The notes under the pieces are model-generated. The model worked only from the letters and a program-made list of their open reading frames with translations, was not told the origin of the DNA and searched no databases. Shown piece after piece: positions 1 through 9,807 of a stretch of 33,734 nucleotides of DNA. The DNA is from Phallusia fumigata. Lineage: Eukaryota; Chordata; Ascidiacea; Phlebobranchia; Ascidiidae. Both the position numbers and the translations under genes were made by a program. The DNA is taken from positions 1 to 33,734 of the forward strand of contig QXVZ01027573.1 of assembly GCA_008931825.1 (NCBI GenBank), given 5' to 3'. Every line of letters begins with the position of its first letter. Within the stretch, counting starts at the first letter, position 1.

Positions 1-771
1 CCCCTGACCCCAATAGCACTAACTGTCAACAGTAATAACAAAAACTGCCAGTTTTACCCCATTCAAATGCAATATCTTCCATATTTGCGGTACCGAGCGA
101 AACAGCAAGCTTCTTCGTGCGACACGCCTGAAAGGGGAATCACCCACCTTGCCATTTTAGAGGAACCGTGTACAGAGCAATGTTGAATGCTAAAATCACA
201 AAAAAGGAAAATGATCTTTTGCCAATTTTTCTCCTTCCTTTTGGAATATGTCATGCTTTGCAATACAATATTATTAAGCAAATTATACGAATGTACAAAT
301 GTGTAGTTTTGGCTCCACAGGCAAAATTTCTGTTCAGTACAAGGGCTGAAATAGGGTTATTTTTTATTAACTGCTGCAATATCATGTGTTTACAACAGGT
401 CTGCACAACTGAAAACATGTTTTTCACATGCTGCATGTTGGCATAGTTGTAAGGTCTATTGAAGGTCATAGTCAAGGATCGGATTAAAATGAAAACTTTG
501 TTAATTATAACATCATTAATGAAAAGTGAGATCACACAATAATATATAAATAATAAAACAATCTTTTTATCACACTGCTTCTAATGCATGTTGGCACATG
601 TTTTTTGACGGAATATAACACGTTTTCAAAACATCCAATGGGCAGCATGAAATGCTTCGCTGGCTGTATGTTGTGCAGGCCTGAATTACATAATGTTAAA
701 AGTATGCTGCAAAGGGTCCAATTTAGGTTTATTTACAATTTAAAAATTGTTATAGACGCCTGTATTTAAAA
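1..771. other. AT-rich upstream region without recognised gene
   Basis: Only short open frames occur here on both strands, overlapping each other and without family resemblance or convincing splice signals. The region lies directly upstream of the MFF coding start at 772 and presumably holds its promoter and 5' UTR, but no TATA box or trans-splice acceptor could be singled out. The first 20 bases are C-rich and start with a CCCCTGACCCC run. Confidence 0.5.
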
Positions 772-3700
772 ATGAATATGCCTGATGATCCAGAGGTGGA
801 TACTGCGACATTACAACAAATGGCTTACAACAGTAATTTTACTGAAGACATTAATATTCGTATGAGAGTGCCAGAAACAATTACTGTGGAAGACAAAAAT
901 CATGATGACCAGTACAACAGGAATCAACCAAACTTTTTTCATCCATCTATTAATTCAAAATATGATGCACAGAATAGTTCAGCTGCTTTGAAGATGCAAG
1001 TTCCAGATAGAATAGTTGTTTCCGGTAATTTTTTGGCTCCTTGTAATAAACTTTCTGTTTGTTGTGCTAAAGGCATGCAAGGGATTATTGGTCCCCTTCC
1101 CAAAGTTTTTTCTTTTCTGCAACTGGTCCATGCACTTTTGGTTGCTTTCAAATACTGCTGGTGCACTTGATAATTCACTTGGTGTGTAGTTCCCACTATG
1201 GTAAAATTAATAATAATGTATTGTTGAGCAACAGTAAGAATATAAGTCTTCTATGTTTATTATTGTTTTTTGATCGTAGGAAATTTTCCCAAACTGAAGT
1301 TAATGATATAAATATTCACTGTGTTTGGGAAATTCCACAAGTTGAAATATTGAAAATATTTAACCCTTGCATTTATGGTGGGATTGATTTTGCCCCTATT
1401 TTATTTTAGACTTGTTTATTTCCTACAAATGATTTGAATATATAGCTACATTATGAAACAAAAAGTTATAACTATGGGAGCAAGTGTAGTGAATATATAT
1501 TCCTTATTTATTGGGTTTTAGTGCATGTAGTGAAGCCACCCTTATTGTTATTAAACATGTGGCTGAAAGTTGCTATTAATTATTCATACACTTTGTTGTC
1601 TTCACCTAAGTCAGTGGTTCATACCCTTTTATCATGTGGGTCCCCCGTTGAAATTACCATTCAGTTCTCGCACCCCCTTCTGTAATTTCCGAAAAGTAAT
1701 TCTTGTCATAATATTTAAATAACAAACAATTTTTGGAACAATAAACATGGATCTGTTTATAATTCTCATAAAAAATTTGCACCTTGTTATCTTCACGTTT
1801 CCACACTTACATGCATAAATACCAGCGTGTTTGGTGCAACCTTATTGTATCACTGATGATGGCATGGGTTATTGCCAAAACGTTTGTTGAAATAAAGCAT
1901 GTCGCTAAAGCAAGAACTTTTTGTTTTAATGTTACAAAATAGAAGTGCATGTAATGGGCCAATATCCCCATCCCCCCTAAATGGGTACCCAGGGTTAAGA
2001 AACCTTAACCTAAGTGGTTACAGATGTATGAACTAAACTATTTTAGGTTGTCTTTATAATGTTGTAAAAATATGCTTTTTGTCCAATTTTTAAAAACCTC
2101 ACTATGATTTACAGTTGGGAAAGATGGAATGCAGTATGATCAAGGTGAAATTAGAGTCCCATCGCCTGAATTCGGAGCGTACAATCCAGAAACAAACCTG
2201 GTTTCTCTTAAAACACCCCCACGAGTTTTAACACTGCAAGATCATCAGTTTGGTGCTTTGGATGTATGTATTTGTTGAGTATTTTTTAACCTTTCCTAGT
2301 TAACTAAAAGCTAAATTTCCTAAATTAACTGCATGAATTTTCTGCTAAAGTTGTTGTTTTGTCAATCCTTTTTTTACTCATCAGTTACAATACTTAATGT
2401 CAGTTATTATGGGTTCTCTTTCCTGAAGAGGACGCACAGTGTTTTCACTCTTGCCCTTAAATAGTAAAATGTTTTTTGCCTGTCAGCACCACAAACAATA
2501 GTTTAGTGTGTACTCTTATTGTTGAGTGTACATACATGCTTTACTATGCCAAGCAATGAACATACCAATTATCTGACACTGGTGAGAATATAAAACCTAA
2601 ACAGAAGGCATAAATATTGAGTTGACCACATCACAATATGTCTATGACTAGAAAAGAAATCAGACAGTCTCATTGTTTTGTAAATATGGACTGTGAGTAT
2701 GCAATATATTAAACTTCAGGTGGTAAATTAGTTCTAGGGGTGAGTTTTACCCCTAGCTTCCAACCCAATGTCTGTCTGCTAAATAATGTCTGAATTAAAT
2801 GAAATTCAGACAGTTTGTAGAACATGCTGTTATTGTGCATTATTCTTTGTTTGACCCCATAGACCCAGAAGTAACCCACTAGCCTCTAAAATAGATCAAA
2901 TTGTCAAACAATGTCTGAATTAGATAAAATTTATGTTAAATTTAAGAAACATATTTGCAAAAAATTCTACATTTTTTTAACAAATGCATAATCTACAACT
3001 TTGCAGAAAAGGCTAATGTAAATGTGGGACCTTCTGTAGTATATCATTTTTAAGTAGAGTGATAGTGTATGTGAAATGGCAATATGGCCAAACCAACCCT
3101 TCCAATTTTTGTGTTTTTTTTTCAATAGGTTGACAGTCAGCCACATGTTGATGAGAGTAATGCTGAAGAACCTTTTATTCATGGGTAATTGCAATTTATT
3201 TGTTGTGTTGTAAAGGAAATGACAGAATTTTGATGTGTGATGATTACTAGCATCCGGCAAGTCATTTGTTGGCACAAAATTTTTTCATGTAAACATTGGT
3301 CATAAACATTTTATGGATTAAAATTAGTCAATTTTTTGTCAAAAATGAATAACAGTGAGGAAGAACAAGTACCAATGTTGCAAAGACAAAACAGACCTAC
3401 AAAGTTGGAACTAACGAACAACAAAAGAAGATTAGTAAAAATTCATGATGAATCCACTCATCGTAGTTTGTTGAAAGATCTTCAAAATGAAAGCAAGAAC
3501 TTTTACTANTGAGGAAGAACAAGTACCAATGTTGCAAAGACAAAACAGACCTACAAAGTTGGAACTAACGAACAACAAAAGAAGATTAGTAAAAATTCAT
3601 GATGAATCCACTCATCGTAGTTTGTTGAAAGATCTTCAAAATGAAAGCAAGAACTTTTACTATACTGTCATGAACAAGTTGCATCGAAGAAGTAGTAGAG

Positions 3701-4484
3701 ATGAAAATTATGACTATGACTGGTTAGAAAAAGACAAGCATGAAAAAGATGTTGTTTTTGTATGTGGTTGTATGAGTTCATCAAACACTTTGTCTCAGTG
3801 CAGTAGCATTACAGCAAGGTGAAGCTAACTTGCTTGCTGTTGTCAAAATTACTTGTTCATGTTGACTGTCAGTTACATAAGAATTGCAAAAAAATCATTT
3901 ATTATTGTTAAAATTATCTGTTTGCTTCATTTCTAGTCCATCTGGATCTGCTCTAACTGATTCATCCATAGAAGATTTGGATGAGGTCACTCTGATGAGA
4001 AAGCAGGTATATCTTATTTACTTTTGCAGTTTACTATTACTAAATAATAGAAGCAAGAGTACCTGTAGTTGTGCACTGTAACATTTGACCCCAGTCAATT
4101 CATCAGTTAACAGGCCCCAAATGTAAAACTTTAGTTGAAAAGCAGCAATATTAAATTTATTGAACTAAGTCAACTAGAAGTTTCATACATTGATTGATGG
4201 TACAACACAAACTATTTGAAAGCATAACCAAAGCAAACTTTTGGTTAGATTCACCTTTTTACCAACAAATATTTATGTTTTGTTCACAGTCCTTCTAGAC
4301 CAGAAATACTGTTCCAAATGTTATGTTATTTCAAATTTAGGTTTACAAACTTCACAAAAGACTTTCCTTATTGGAGCAAGAACAAGCAACACATGTGCAA
4401 AGAGATTACATAATCTATGGTGTAACAGCAGCGCTATGGCTGTTGAATGGCTGGTTCCTATACAACCACAGGAGGCTTTACTAG
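772..4484 (+). CDS. Mitochondrial fission factor (MFF) homologue, six exons
   Basis: Tail-anchored outer-membrane protein; in the known family it recruits dynamin-related DRP1 to mitochondria and peroxisomes for fission. Exons: 772-1024, 2115-2263, 3129-3184, 3510-3818, 3937-4006, 4341-4484; all junction phases close. Seen: the N-terminal MRVPE motif, then MQVPDRIVVSG, then LKTPPRVLTL, in the family's order. Near the C-terminus is a heptad-like coiled coil (VTLMRKQVYKLHKRLSLLEQ) followed by a single hydrophobic segment (YGVTAALWLLNGWFLY) ending in basic NHRRLY, as expected for a tail anchor. Predicted length is about 277 residues. Exon 4 is preceded in the assembly by a 153-bp direct copy and an N; the copy starting at 3510 gives the right frame, and the left copy (3356-3508) has the natural AG acceptor. 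The start is the first ATG of the open frame; an extra 5' exon cannot be excluded. Confidence 0.92.
1612..2007. mobile_element. hAT-like MITE in MFF intron 1
   Basis: A 396-bp non-coding element flanked by an exact 8-bp target duplication, ACCTAAGT (1604-1611 and 2008-2015). Its ends are imperfect inverted repeats: the left begins CAGTGGTTCATACCC and the right, read in reverse complement, begins TAAGGTTTCTTAACCC. The 8-bp duplication and the CAGTGGTTC-type end fit the hAT superfamily. No transposase frame is present, so it is non-autonomous. Confidence 0.8.
2877..2935 (+). repeat. Dispersed repeat B, copy 1 (MFF intron 2)
   Basis: This segment, containing TAGCCTCTAAAATAGATCAA and then ACAATGTCTGAATTAGATAA, matches 32479-32540 in inverted orientation with scattered differences. 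A shorter echo (AATAATGTCTGAATTAAATG) lies about 110 bp upstream. It looks like part of a dispersed interspersed repeat; its true ends are not defined. Confidence 0.6.
3356..3662. repeat. 153-bp direct duplication around a single N (assembly artefact)
   Basis: 3356-3508 and 3510-3662 look identical and are separated by one N at 3509. The duplicated sequence is the 5' part of MFF exon 4, and the acceptor AACAG lies only before the left copy. If both copies were real, frame would be broken at the N. The simplest reading is two overlapping contig ends joined without merging. Confidence 0.85.
4088..4206 (+). repeat. Dispersed repeat A, copy 1 (MFF intron 5)
   Basis: About 119 bp starting at CCCCAGTCAATTCATCAG. 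It matches the reverse complement of 33631-33734, with shared blocks including AGGCCCC, AATGTAAAA, GCAATATT, CTAGAAGTTT and GGTACAA in the same order. No terminal repeats were identified. Confidence 0.65.
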
Positions 4485-4609
4485 GCCATATTTTTTCTAT
4501 TTGCTTTTCAATGTTATCAATCATGGCTTTTAATTGTTAAATGCTGACCTTGTGAAACTTCATGTGCTACCAATACACTGTGTTCTTATTTGACTGGATA
4601 TACAAATAC

Positions 4610-4684
4610 TTTATTGATCTGATTACAAGCAGCATTTACAATACCTGTGTACAATAAGCTATTTGCACACCGCCACAGAATAAA
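4610..4684. terminator. Convergent poly(A) signals of MFF and the YIPF gene
   Basis: A plus-strand AATAAA at 4679-4684 is the first such hexamer after the MFF stop. A minus-strand AATAAA (plus-strand TTTATT at 4610-4615) is the nearest hexamer downstream of the YIPF stop. Each signal lies beyond the other, so the two 3' UTRs would overlap in antisense by roughly 70 bases. Inferred from motifs only. Confidence 0.5.
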
Positions 4685-4715
4685 AATATAAACATATGTA
4701 TTACCAGTGCAACAT

Positions 4716-5953
4716 CTATTGGCCGGTGTTATCAAATGATCTGCCTGTGGGTTTTTGCAAATTTGTAGAATTCAAGTTTAACTTGTTTTGTATCGGTTCG
4801 GTTGCATTTGGTGTGTGACTTATTGATAATGGAGTAAAGAAATACAACTGAAGACCTACTGCCATTGCTGCATGACAAGCAAAGAGCACTAACAACACCA
4901 ATACAGCAATTTGGCGACTGTCATCTCGAAAAGCTGGCCATAAACTTAATAACAGAACTGCTCCAGACACAAATATAGCTAGAGCTGTTAACAGCCAATC
5001 TAGCCAAGGAACAGGAATAAGCAATAGAAATGAAACAGGAATAAAAATGAAAATAGAGTATCCATATATGCACATGATATCAGCAATTGAAAAGCCTGCA
5101 GCAGTTTTTCTCCACCACAAGACTGCACGAACTAAAAGTGGCCACACAAAGGCATAACTGTAAACAATTATTGCAGCAACAGATAATCGTTCAAACTGAG
5201 GAGTGTAGTGGTATTTTTCATCACTGTAGTGGGTAAGTAATGTTGTTAGGTTTCCACACACTCCAACGACCAATACCAAAGTTGCACAAATCCAAAATGG
5301 CCCATATAAATCTGGTCTGCCTCCAATATATGTGCTTTTGAAACTTTTACCTGGAAGTGGTATCATCGATCCCATGATTCGATTCAAGACAATGTTTGTG
5401 TCCACATCAAACAACTTTTGATAAAAAGCAAAGCTCCAAATAGGATTTTCCTTTTTGTCAATTAATCGTGATGTGTCTGATGTTTCAGCATTTTCATCAT
5501 CCATGGCTGAGTCAGGAAACTGGGTAAATGTATGTGTCTCCCCTTCATCATTTTCCACATTTAATGTTGCTGCATCTGCATTATACACAAACTGGTTCCA
5601 AATGTTGCACAGAAACTATTATGTATATTAAAACAGCATGTTACGTCATAAAGTGCATGAACTTCACTCAAGTGCGTTTTACTGGAATGAAGCAATGCCG
5701 CTTTCAGTTTCTTGCTCAGGGTCAACAGAAACAACAGTAATAGAACTCACAACCTTGTGAGCACGAGGCTGTCCCTCTGAGGCTCTGACCATTCAGCCTT
5801 CAAGGTGCTTAAGTTTACGGTCCAAAAATATTCATGTTTAAAATGTTAACTGAAAACTTTTGTACCAGTTGTATTGCTTTGGGAGTTTTGTCCCCATGTC
5901 GTTTTTTCCTCAGGCGAATTTTGGAATCCAAAATCTTGAACAGAATCACTCAT
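4716..5953 (-). CDS. YIPF1/YIPF2-like Yip1-domain membrane protein, two exons
   Basis: Multi-pass Yip1-family protein; relatives reside in the Golgi and late endosomes and bind Rab GTPases. Exon 1 is 5866-5953, starting at ATG 5951-5953 (MSDSVQDFGFQ); exon 2 is 4716-5575. The junction completes an Asp codon and gives 315 residues, close to the roughly 306-316 of human YIPF1/2. Seen: an acidic cytosolic N-terminus, FFDVDT-like LFDVDTNIVLNRI, the family signature PDLYGPFWICATLV (start of membrane segment 1), YGYSIFIFIP in a later segment, and about five hydrophobic segments. The C-terminus is short and polar, with N-glycosylation-type NAT and NST sites. The frame stays open upstream of 5575 to a GTG, but the acceptor at 5576 (TATAATGCAG) joins the ATG-bearing exon in phase and aligns better with the family N-terminus. 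The intron holds a tRNA-like relic. Confidence 0.93.
5735..5807 (-). repeat. tRNA-derived (SINE-like) relic in YIPF intron 1
   Basis: Read on the minus strand, the segment has an A-box-like GGCTGAATGGTCAGAG, then AGCCTCGTGCTCACAAGG and a B-box-like GGTTGTGAGTTCTATT. This is the arrangement of a tRNA-derived SINE head or tRNA pseudogene. The B box lacks the consensus CGA after GTT and no acceptor stem closes, so it is not a functional tRNA. Confidence 0.5.
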
Positions 5954-6091
5954 TCTTTAAGAGCGTTTTATAACAGATATTGCATACTATGATCTGCAAA
6001 ACTAAAAACAACTAGCAAAACTGACCCAATAAAACCATCCAAAGATTGTGCACAATTTCATCTTCCCATGACGTTATGAACATGGGTTCGC

Positions 6092-6236
6092 GTTCGACCA
6101 TAGAAATCTAAAAACAGTTCTGTTATTAGAGTTCTATTGTTCGACCATAGTATACTCATGAGTATACTATGGTTCGACCATAGAACTCTAAAACTTGATT
6201 TCTATGGTTCGACCATAATTCTATGGTTCGACTAAA
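6092..6236. repeat. Palindromic cluster of GTTCGACCATAG units
   Basis: Five copies of (G)GTTCGACCATA occur at irregular spacing. The core is a near-perfect inverted repeat centred at 6158/6159, with about 30-bp arms running from AGAGTTCTAT to TATACTC and back. A second pair of outer arms contains CATAGAAATC and its complement GATTTCTATG. Such a structure could form a long hairpin; it may be a fold-back element relic. Confidence 0.75.
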
Positions 6237-6510
6237 AGCCTGACTGCCTGACTCAAAGTCCATAGAAAACATAGATAGATAGACTGTTTGATAAATAGAC
6301 TTTGGCCTGACTTCGGAGTCAGTGTTTCACAAAATATTTTTTCACCTAATAGCCTAATTTTTTTGGTTGTTGATTGCAGAAGGCCTGACTTTCGTGACTG
6401 TCTGCTTTAAAAGGCATACCTGCGTAAAGTATCAATGAAAAAGGCCTGACTCTCGTGATTGTTTATCGCATAAGGCCTGACTGCGTATTTTGTTTGTGGA
6501 AAAGGCCTGA
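6234..6510 (+). repeat. Degenerate GGCCTGACT repeats
   Basis: Six or seven occurrences of (AAGG)CCTGACT, often followed by TCGTGA, at about 6235, 6245, 6304, 6381, 6441, 6472 and 6502. Spacing is uneven (10 to about 80 bp), so this is a decayed tandem or nested array and not a clean satellite. Confidence 0.6.
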
Positions 6511-7130
6511 TTTGGATCTGTACATTTTGCGCACTGTGCATATACACAACGCGCACATTTTTCGGTCTGCACATTCCGCGCACATTGTGCGAAAAACGTT
6601 CGCATCCTCGTCTCTAAAGTGTCGCATTGTGATGGTTTTACATTGCTTGTCTCGTTTAGGTGTGCGACAGTAACTACTATAGGGCCGTCTTTGTGATCTT
6701 GAGATCTCCCGGTTCCCAAATAGTTGGTGAGCCTTGTACTGTAATTTACTATGTGTGTAGTGTATTTGTTTGACACATTACCTGATGTGTAAAAACCGTC
6801 TTCATTACCTTGACGTCAGTTCGTTTACGGCATTTCAAATTCGTTCTATGTTTGCGTAGAATTGCGTACTGCACATTCGTATCTAGTGTTACCCACTTGC
6901 TATTGTTACGCGACAACTAGGATAACATCGAATTGAGTTAGCGAGTTTTGAGGAAACGCGTTTCACTGCGGGAATTCTGCCTTGAGCGTCGTTTCGCGTC
7001 AAGAACCGGGGCACGCTCAACGAACGTTACACCCAGGTTTCGAACCGGTGTGTGGCCACAGCACGCACATATAACGTTGTTCACAGTGGTCCTCAGTGTC
7101 CTCAGGTAGCTTGTGTGTTTGTCCTAGCTC

Positions 7131-7516
7131 CTAGGGTTGCCAACTTTGTTAAGCTACATTAAAGGACATAAAAACTTGACTGATATTTTATCATGTCTCG
7201 AAAACACGCTTTCAATTAATATTTCAATCTGATGATGACATAAAATATTGGCACTACCGTTACAAGTTTTCTCACATAGATTTCTTTCATAACAAATTAC
7301 GGCCTAATTTTGTAAAGGGCCTCATCAGTACCTTGTTGTATAATATGCTACATTTGTTTTGTTCCTTCAAGTCTCGGTTCAGAAATTTAACCACAAGTCA
7401 AAACGATTTTAGAATGAAGGACAAATAGTGTTATTTGAGATCTCAAGAAAGGACAAGGACAAATAGAGCAGAATAAAGGATTGTCCTTTGAAATAAAGGA
7501 CGGTTGGCAACCCTAG
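7131..7516. mobile_element. MITE with CTAGGGTTGCCAAC terminal inverted repeats
   Basis: The left end CTAGGGTTGCCAAC (7131-7144) and the right end GTTGGCAACCCTAG (7503-7516) are perfect 14-bp inverted repeats around about 360 bp of non-coding AT-rich DNA with AAAGGAC motifs near both ends. TTTGTCC occurs directly after the right end and a few bases before the left end, a possible target duplication with a small insertion. No transposase frame. Confidence 0.75.
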
Positions 7517-8023
7517 TTTGTCCAGACATAAAAATTAGAGGGAACATTGGCAACCACCCACCGTTCACGTAGGGAAGGCGGAGTGGTCAAACAGCTTTTA
7601 AAATTCGCCCAATCCTACTTTCAACTGCAAACAACTTGTTTAACGCTAAAACAAAAAACGTCATACTTTTTCAATGCACTGTGTCACAGACCGCTTTGGA
7701 CATTAGTAGTTCTAACTGACAGTAAGAATTTGGAAAGCAAAACAAACGCAACCTGTAATGCTAAAAAAAACTACGTAAGGAGCGATTTCAATTGGTTTAG
7801 TAATGTGACCAAATTGCTAAAATTCTTTAACAACCGTAAAAAACTCCTTGTATCTATGGTTTGACATGTACCCTACATCCTTGCCTTTAGCAATTTGCTT
7901 TGTTAATTTGATACGCTTCCCTTGTGTGTGTAAATATCACCAGTTGCATTAAAGATGTAGTCACTATAGTTGCTAAAGTTTTCTTTGTGGGTGGAGAAAA
8001 CCAAATACACCCATGGTATTGTC

Positions 8024-8065
8024 GAATCCGTGGCTTTGGGATGTGAATCCGTGGCTTTGGGATGT
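8024..8065 (+). repeat. Two exact copies of a 21-bp tandem repeat
   Basis: GAATCCGTGGCTTTGGGATGT occurs twice back to back (8024-8044 and 8045-8065). A TGTC microsatellite follows at 8106-8122, and an inverted repeat TTCCATTGG...CCAATGGAA at 8197-8226. Confidence 0.85.
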
Positions 8066-9807
8066 CTACCGATCGCTTCTGCTTCTGTCGCTCAACCCTT
8101 GGTGCTGTCTGTCTGTCTGTCTGGAGACCAGTTTGACGCAAGAACCGTTTCGGAGAGTCTTGTATTATCGTTCCCGATTCCGAACAAAGGGAATCGTTCC
8201 ATTGGGTTGGAATGATTCCAATGGAATCGAAATGCGAAAACGACAAGGAAGGAATGGAATTGAATGCATTTGTATTGAATGATTGTGTGTCACAAGGTAC
8301 GTGAATATATAGTGGTAAAGTGACAATGACGTATCAAGGTGTTAAACATGATACTATCGAGTGACCACAAGCGATGAAATGCGGAGGTGTGGTATAAAAC
8401 ACAAGGTCAGATGTTAATGGCGTTCATGCAATATCATATTCTCGACACGCAAAACTCTACAGTATTTCCGATTTTTTGTATGATGGAACAAGACGGTTTA
8501 TGTGTACTGTCATTGGTGTCAACGTTTTTGTGGAAATATACGTTTTTCGGTGTTTAACACAAGTATTTTTAAGCGCCTAATGTGGTTAATCTCAAATCCA
8601 AATGACACTCAACACCCCAAATGGTATTTTTAATACAACTGATAAACGACATAATATGCTCTTAACTTTTTGTTGTCGCGTACCACTTGGAGACAACGCA
8701 CTGTCGTCAGCAGTAATTTCGATCAAAAAACTTTTTTGTTTCTGCAGCAAATACTGTACATGCAACGAAGAACGCAGATTACTTTATTGTGCGAGAGACT
8801 TTTGCGTACCACATTTCTTTTCTTACTTACGCAAAGATAACTGCGCAATCTGTACAACAAAATCTGCCTTACTGAAAAACCTAGCTGGCGTACAGTGCTA
8901 AGAATGCAGTACAATTGTTGCCTTTGATTATTGCGACGTTAGTTAAAGGAAGAAAATAGGCGCGATCTAGACTCCACCAACTAAATCTAACATAAAAAAT
9001 TAGAATTTAGACATTGGTAAAGAATGAGACTCCAACTGTTGAGTGCGAAAATTGTTAAAACTAAAATCAGAGCATTAAATTAAACTAAACACTAGCTGTA
9101 AGAGCGTTTGACAATATTTATTGAAACAGATGCAAGAAGAAGATTCAAAACACACACAATATAACACGACTTACTTTTCGAAGACACAACAACGCTCGTG
9201 AAATAGATCTTCCTACATTTGCTACACAATCAATGACTTGCCTTGCGCTGAAAATGAAATTATGTTTATTTTATGAAGTCACAAACCACGATGGCAAAAC
9301 ATCTGCGATGAGATGAAAAGAGTTTGCATTTAACGTTGTTAAAGCTAAGACAAAATAAGGACGCAAGTCAAAATATAGACATTTCTTAGAAACAAGAACA
9401 ATGGCATTTTCCAAGACGCAATTGCTGTTTAAAATAAGGGCAAAATCCTATAAAGGACTGTCTGGTAACCCTGCCTGTAGGTGAAAATTTGAGACCACCG
9501 ATAAAAATATTGTTAAAAAAAATTAAACCCCTGTCCAGACGGCATTCTTTTATTATCTGGTCGACACTTGCGAACCAAATCCGTTCTGGTATGATTAGGT
9601 AGTTCGGAAACGATTAATCCGTAGATATTAAGCCATGCATTATATAAGACAATGGGCAACATTGTTGCACATCCGCCTTTAAGCGTTAGCTGTAACGGAC
9701 TGCAACGTAAAACAACACTGATTAACTGCTGAGTCCCTTATTAGAGTTCAGGCACTGTTAACGCAACAACCAACACTAGCGTTTGAAGCATCACAGAAAA
9801 CAGAATC

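Larger units (their letters stand above)
5954..9807. other. 3.9-kb intergenic region, repeat-rich, no gene recognised
   Basis: It lies between the divergently oriented 5' ends of the YIPF gene (minus) and the WSCD gene (plus), so it should contain both promoters. It holds a palindromic cluster, GGCCTGACT repeats, a GCACA/GCGCAC-rich patch (6535-6600), a TIR element and short tandem repeats. The open frames here (for example 7547-7864 and 8602-8901, plus) show no conserved motif or splice structure. Confidence 0.5.

Noticed and set aside
5576-5588. Non-ATG start of the YIPF frame at 5588 (GTG)
   Set aside because: An AG acceptor at the 5575/5576 boundary joins in phase to an upstream exon with a true ATG at 5951-5953 and a family-like N-terminus.
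7020-7060. T-loop-like GGTTCGAAACC on the minus strand
   Set aside because: The flanking five-base stem has two mismatches and no A box is present.
7970-8282. Overlapping plus-strand frames with repeated peptide ESVALGC
   Set aside because: The peptide repeat is simply the translation of the 21-bp tandem repeat; no splice or domain support.
8602-8901. 99-codon Cys-rich plus-strand frame
   Set aside because: A similar-length frame exists on the opposite strand, with no motif, and it lies in repeat-rich intergenic DNA.
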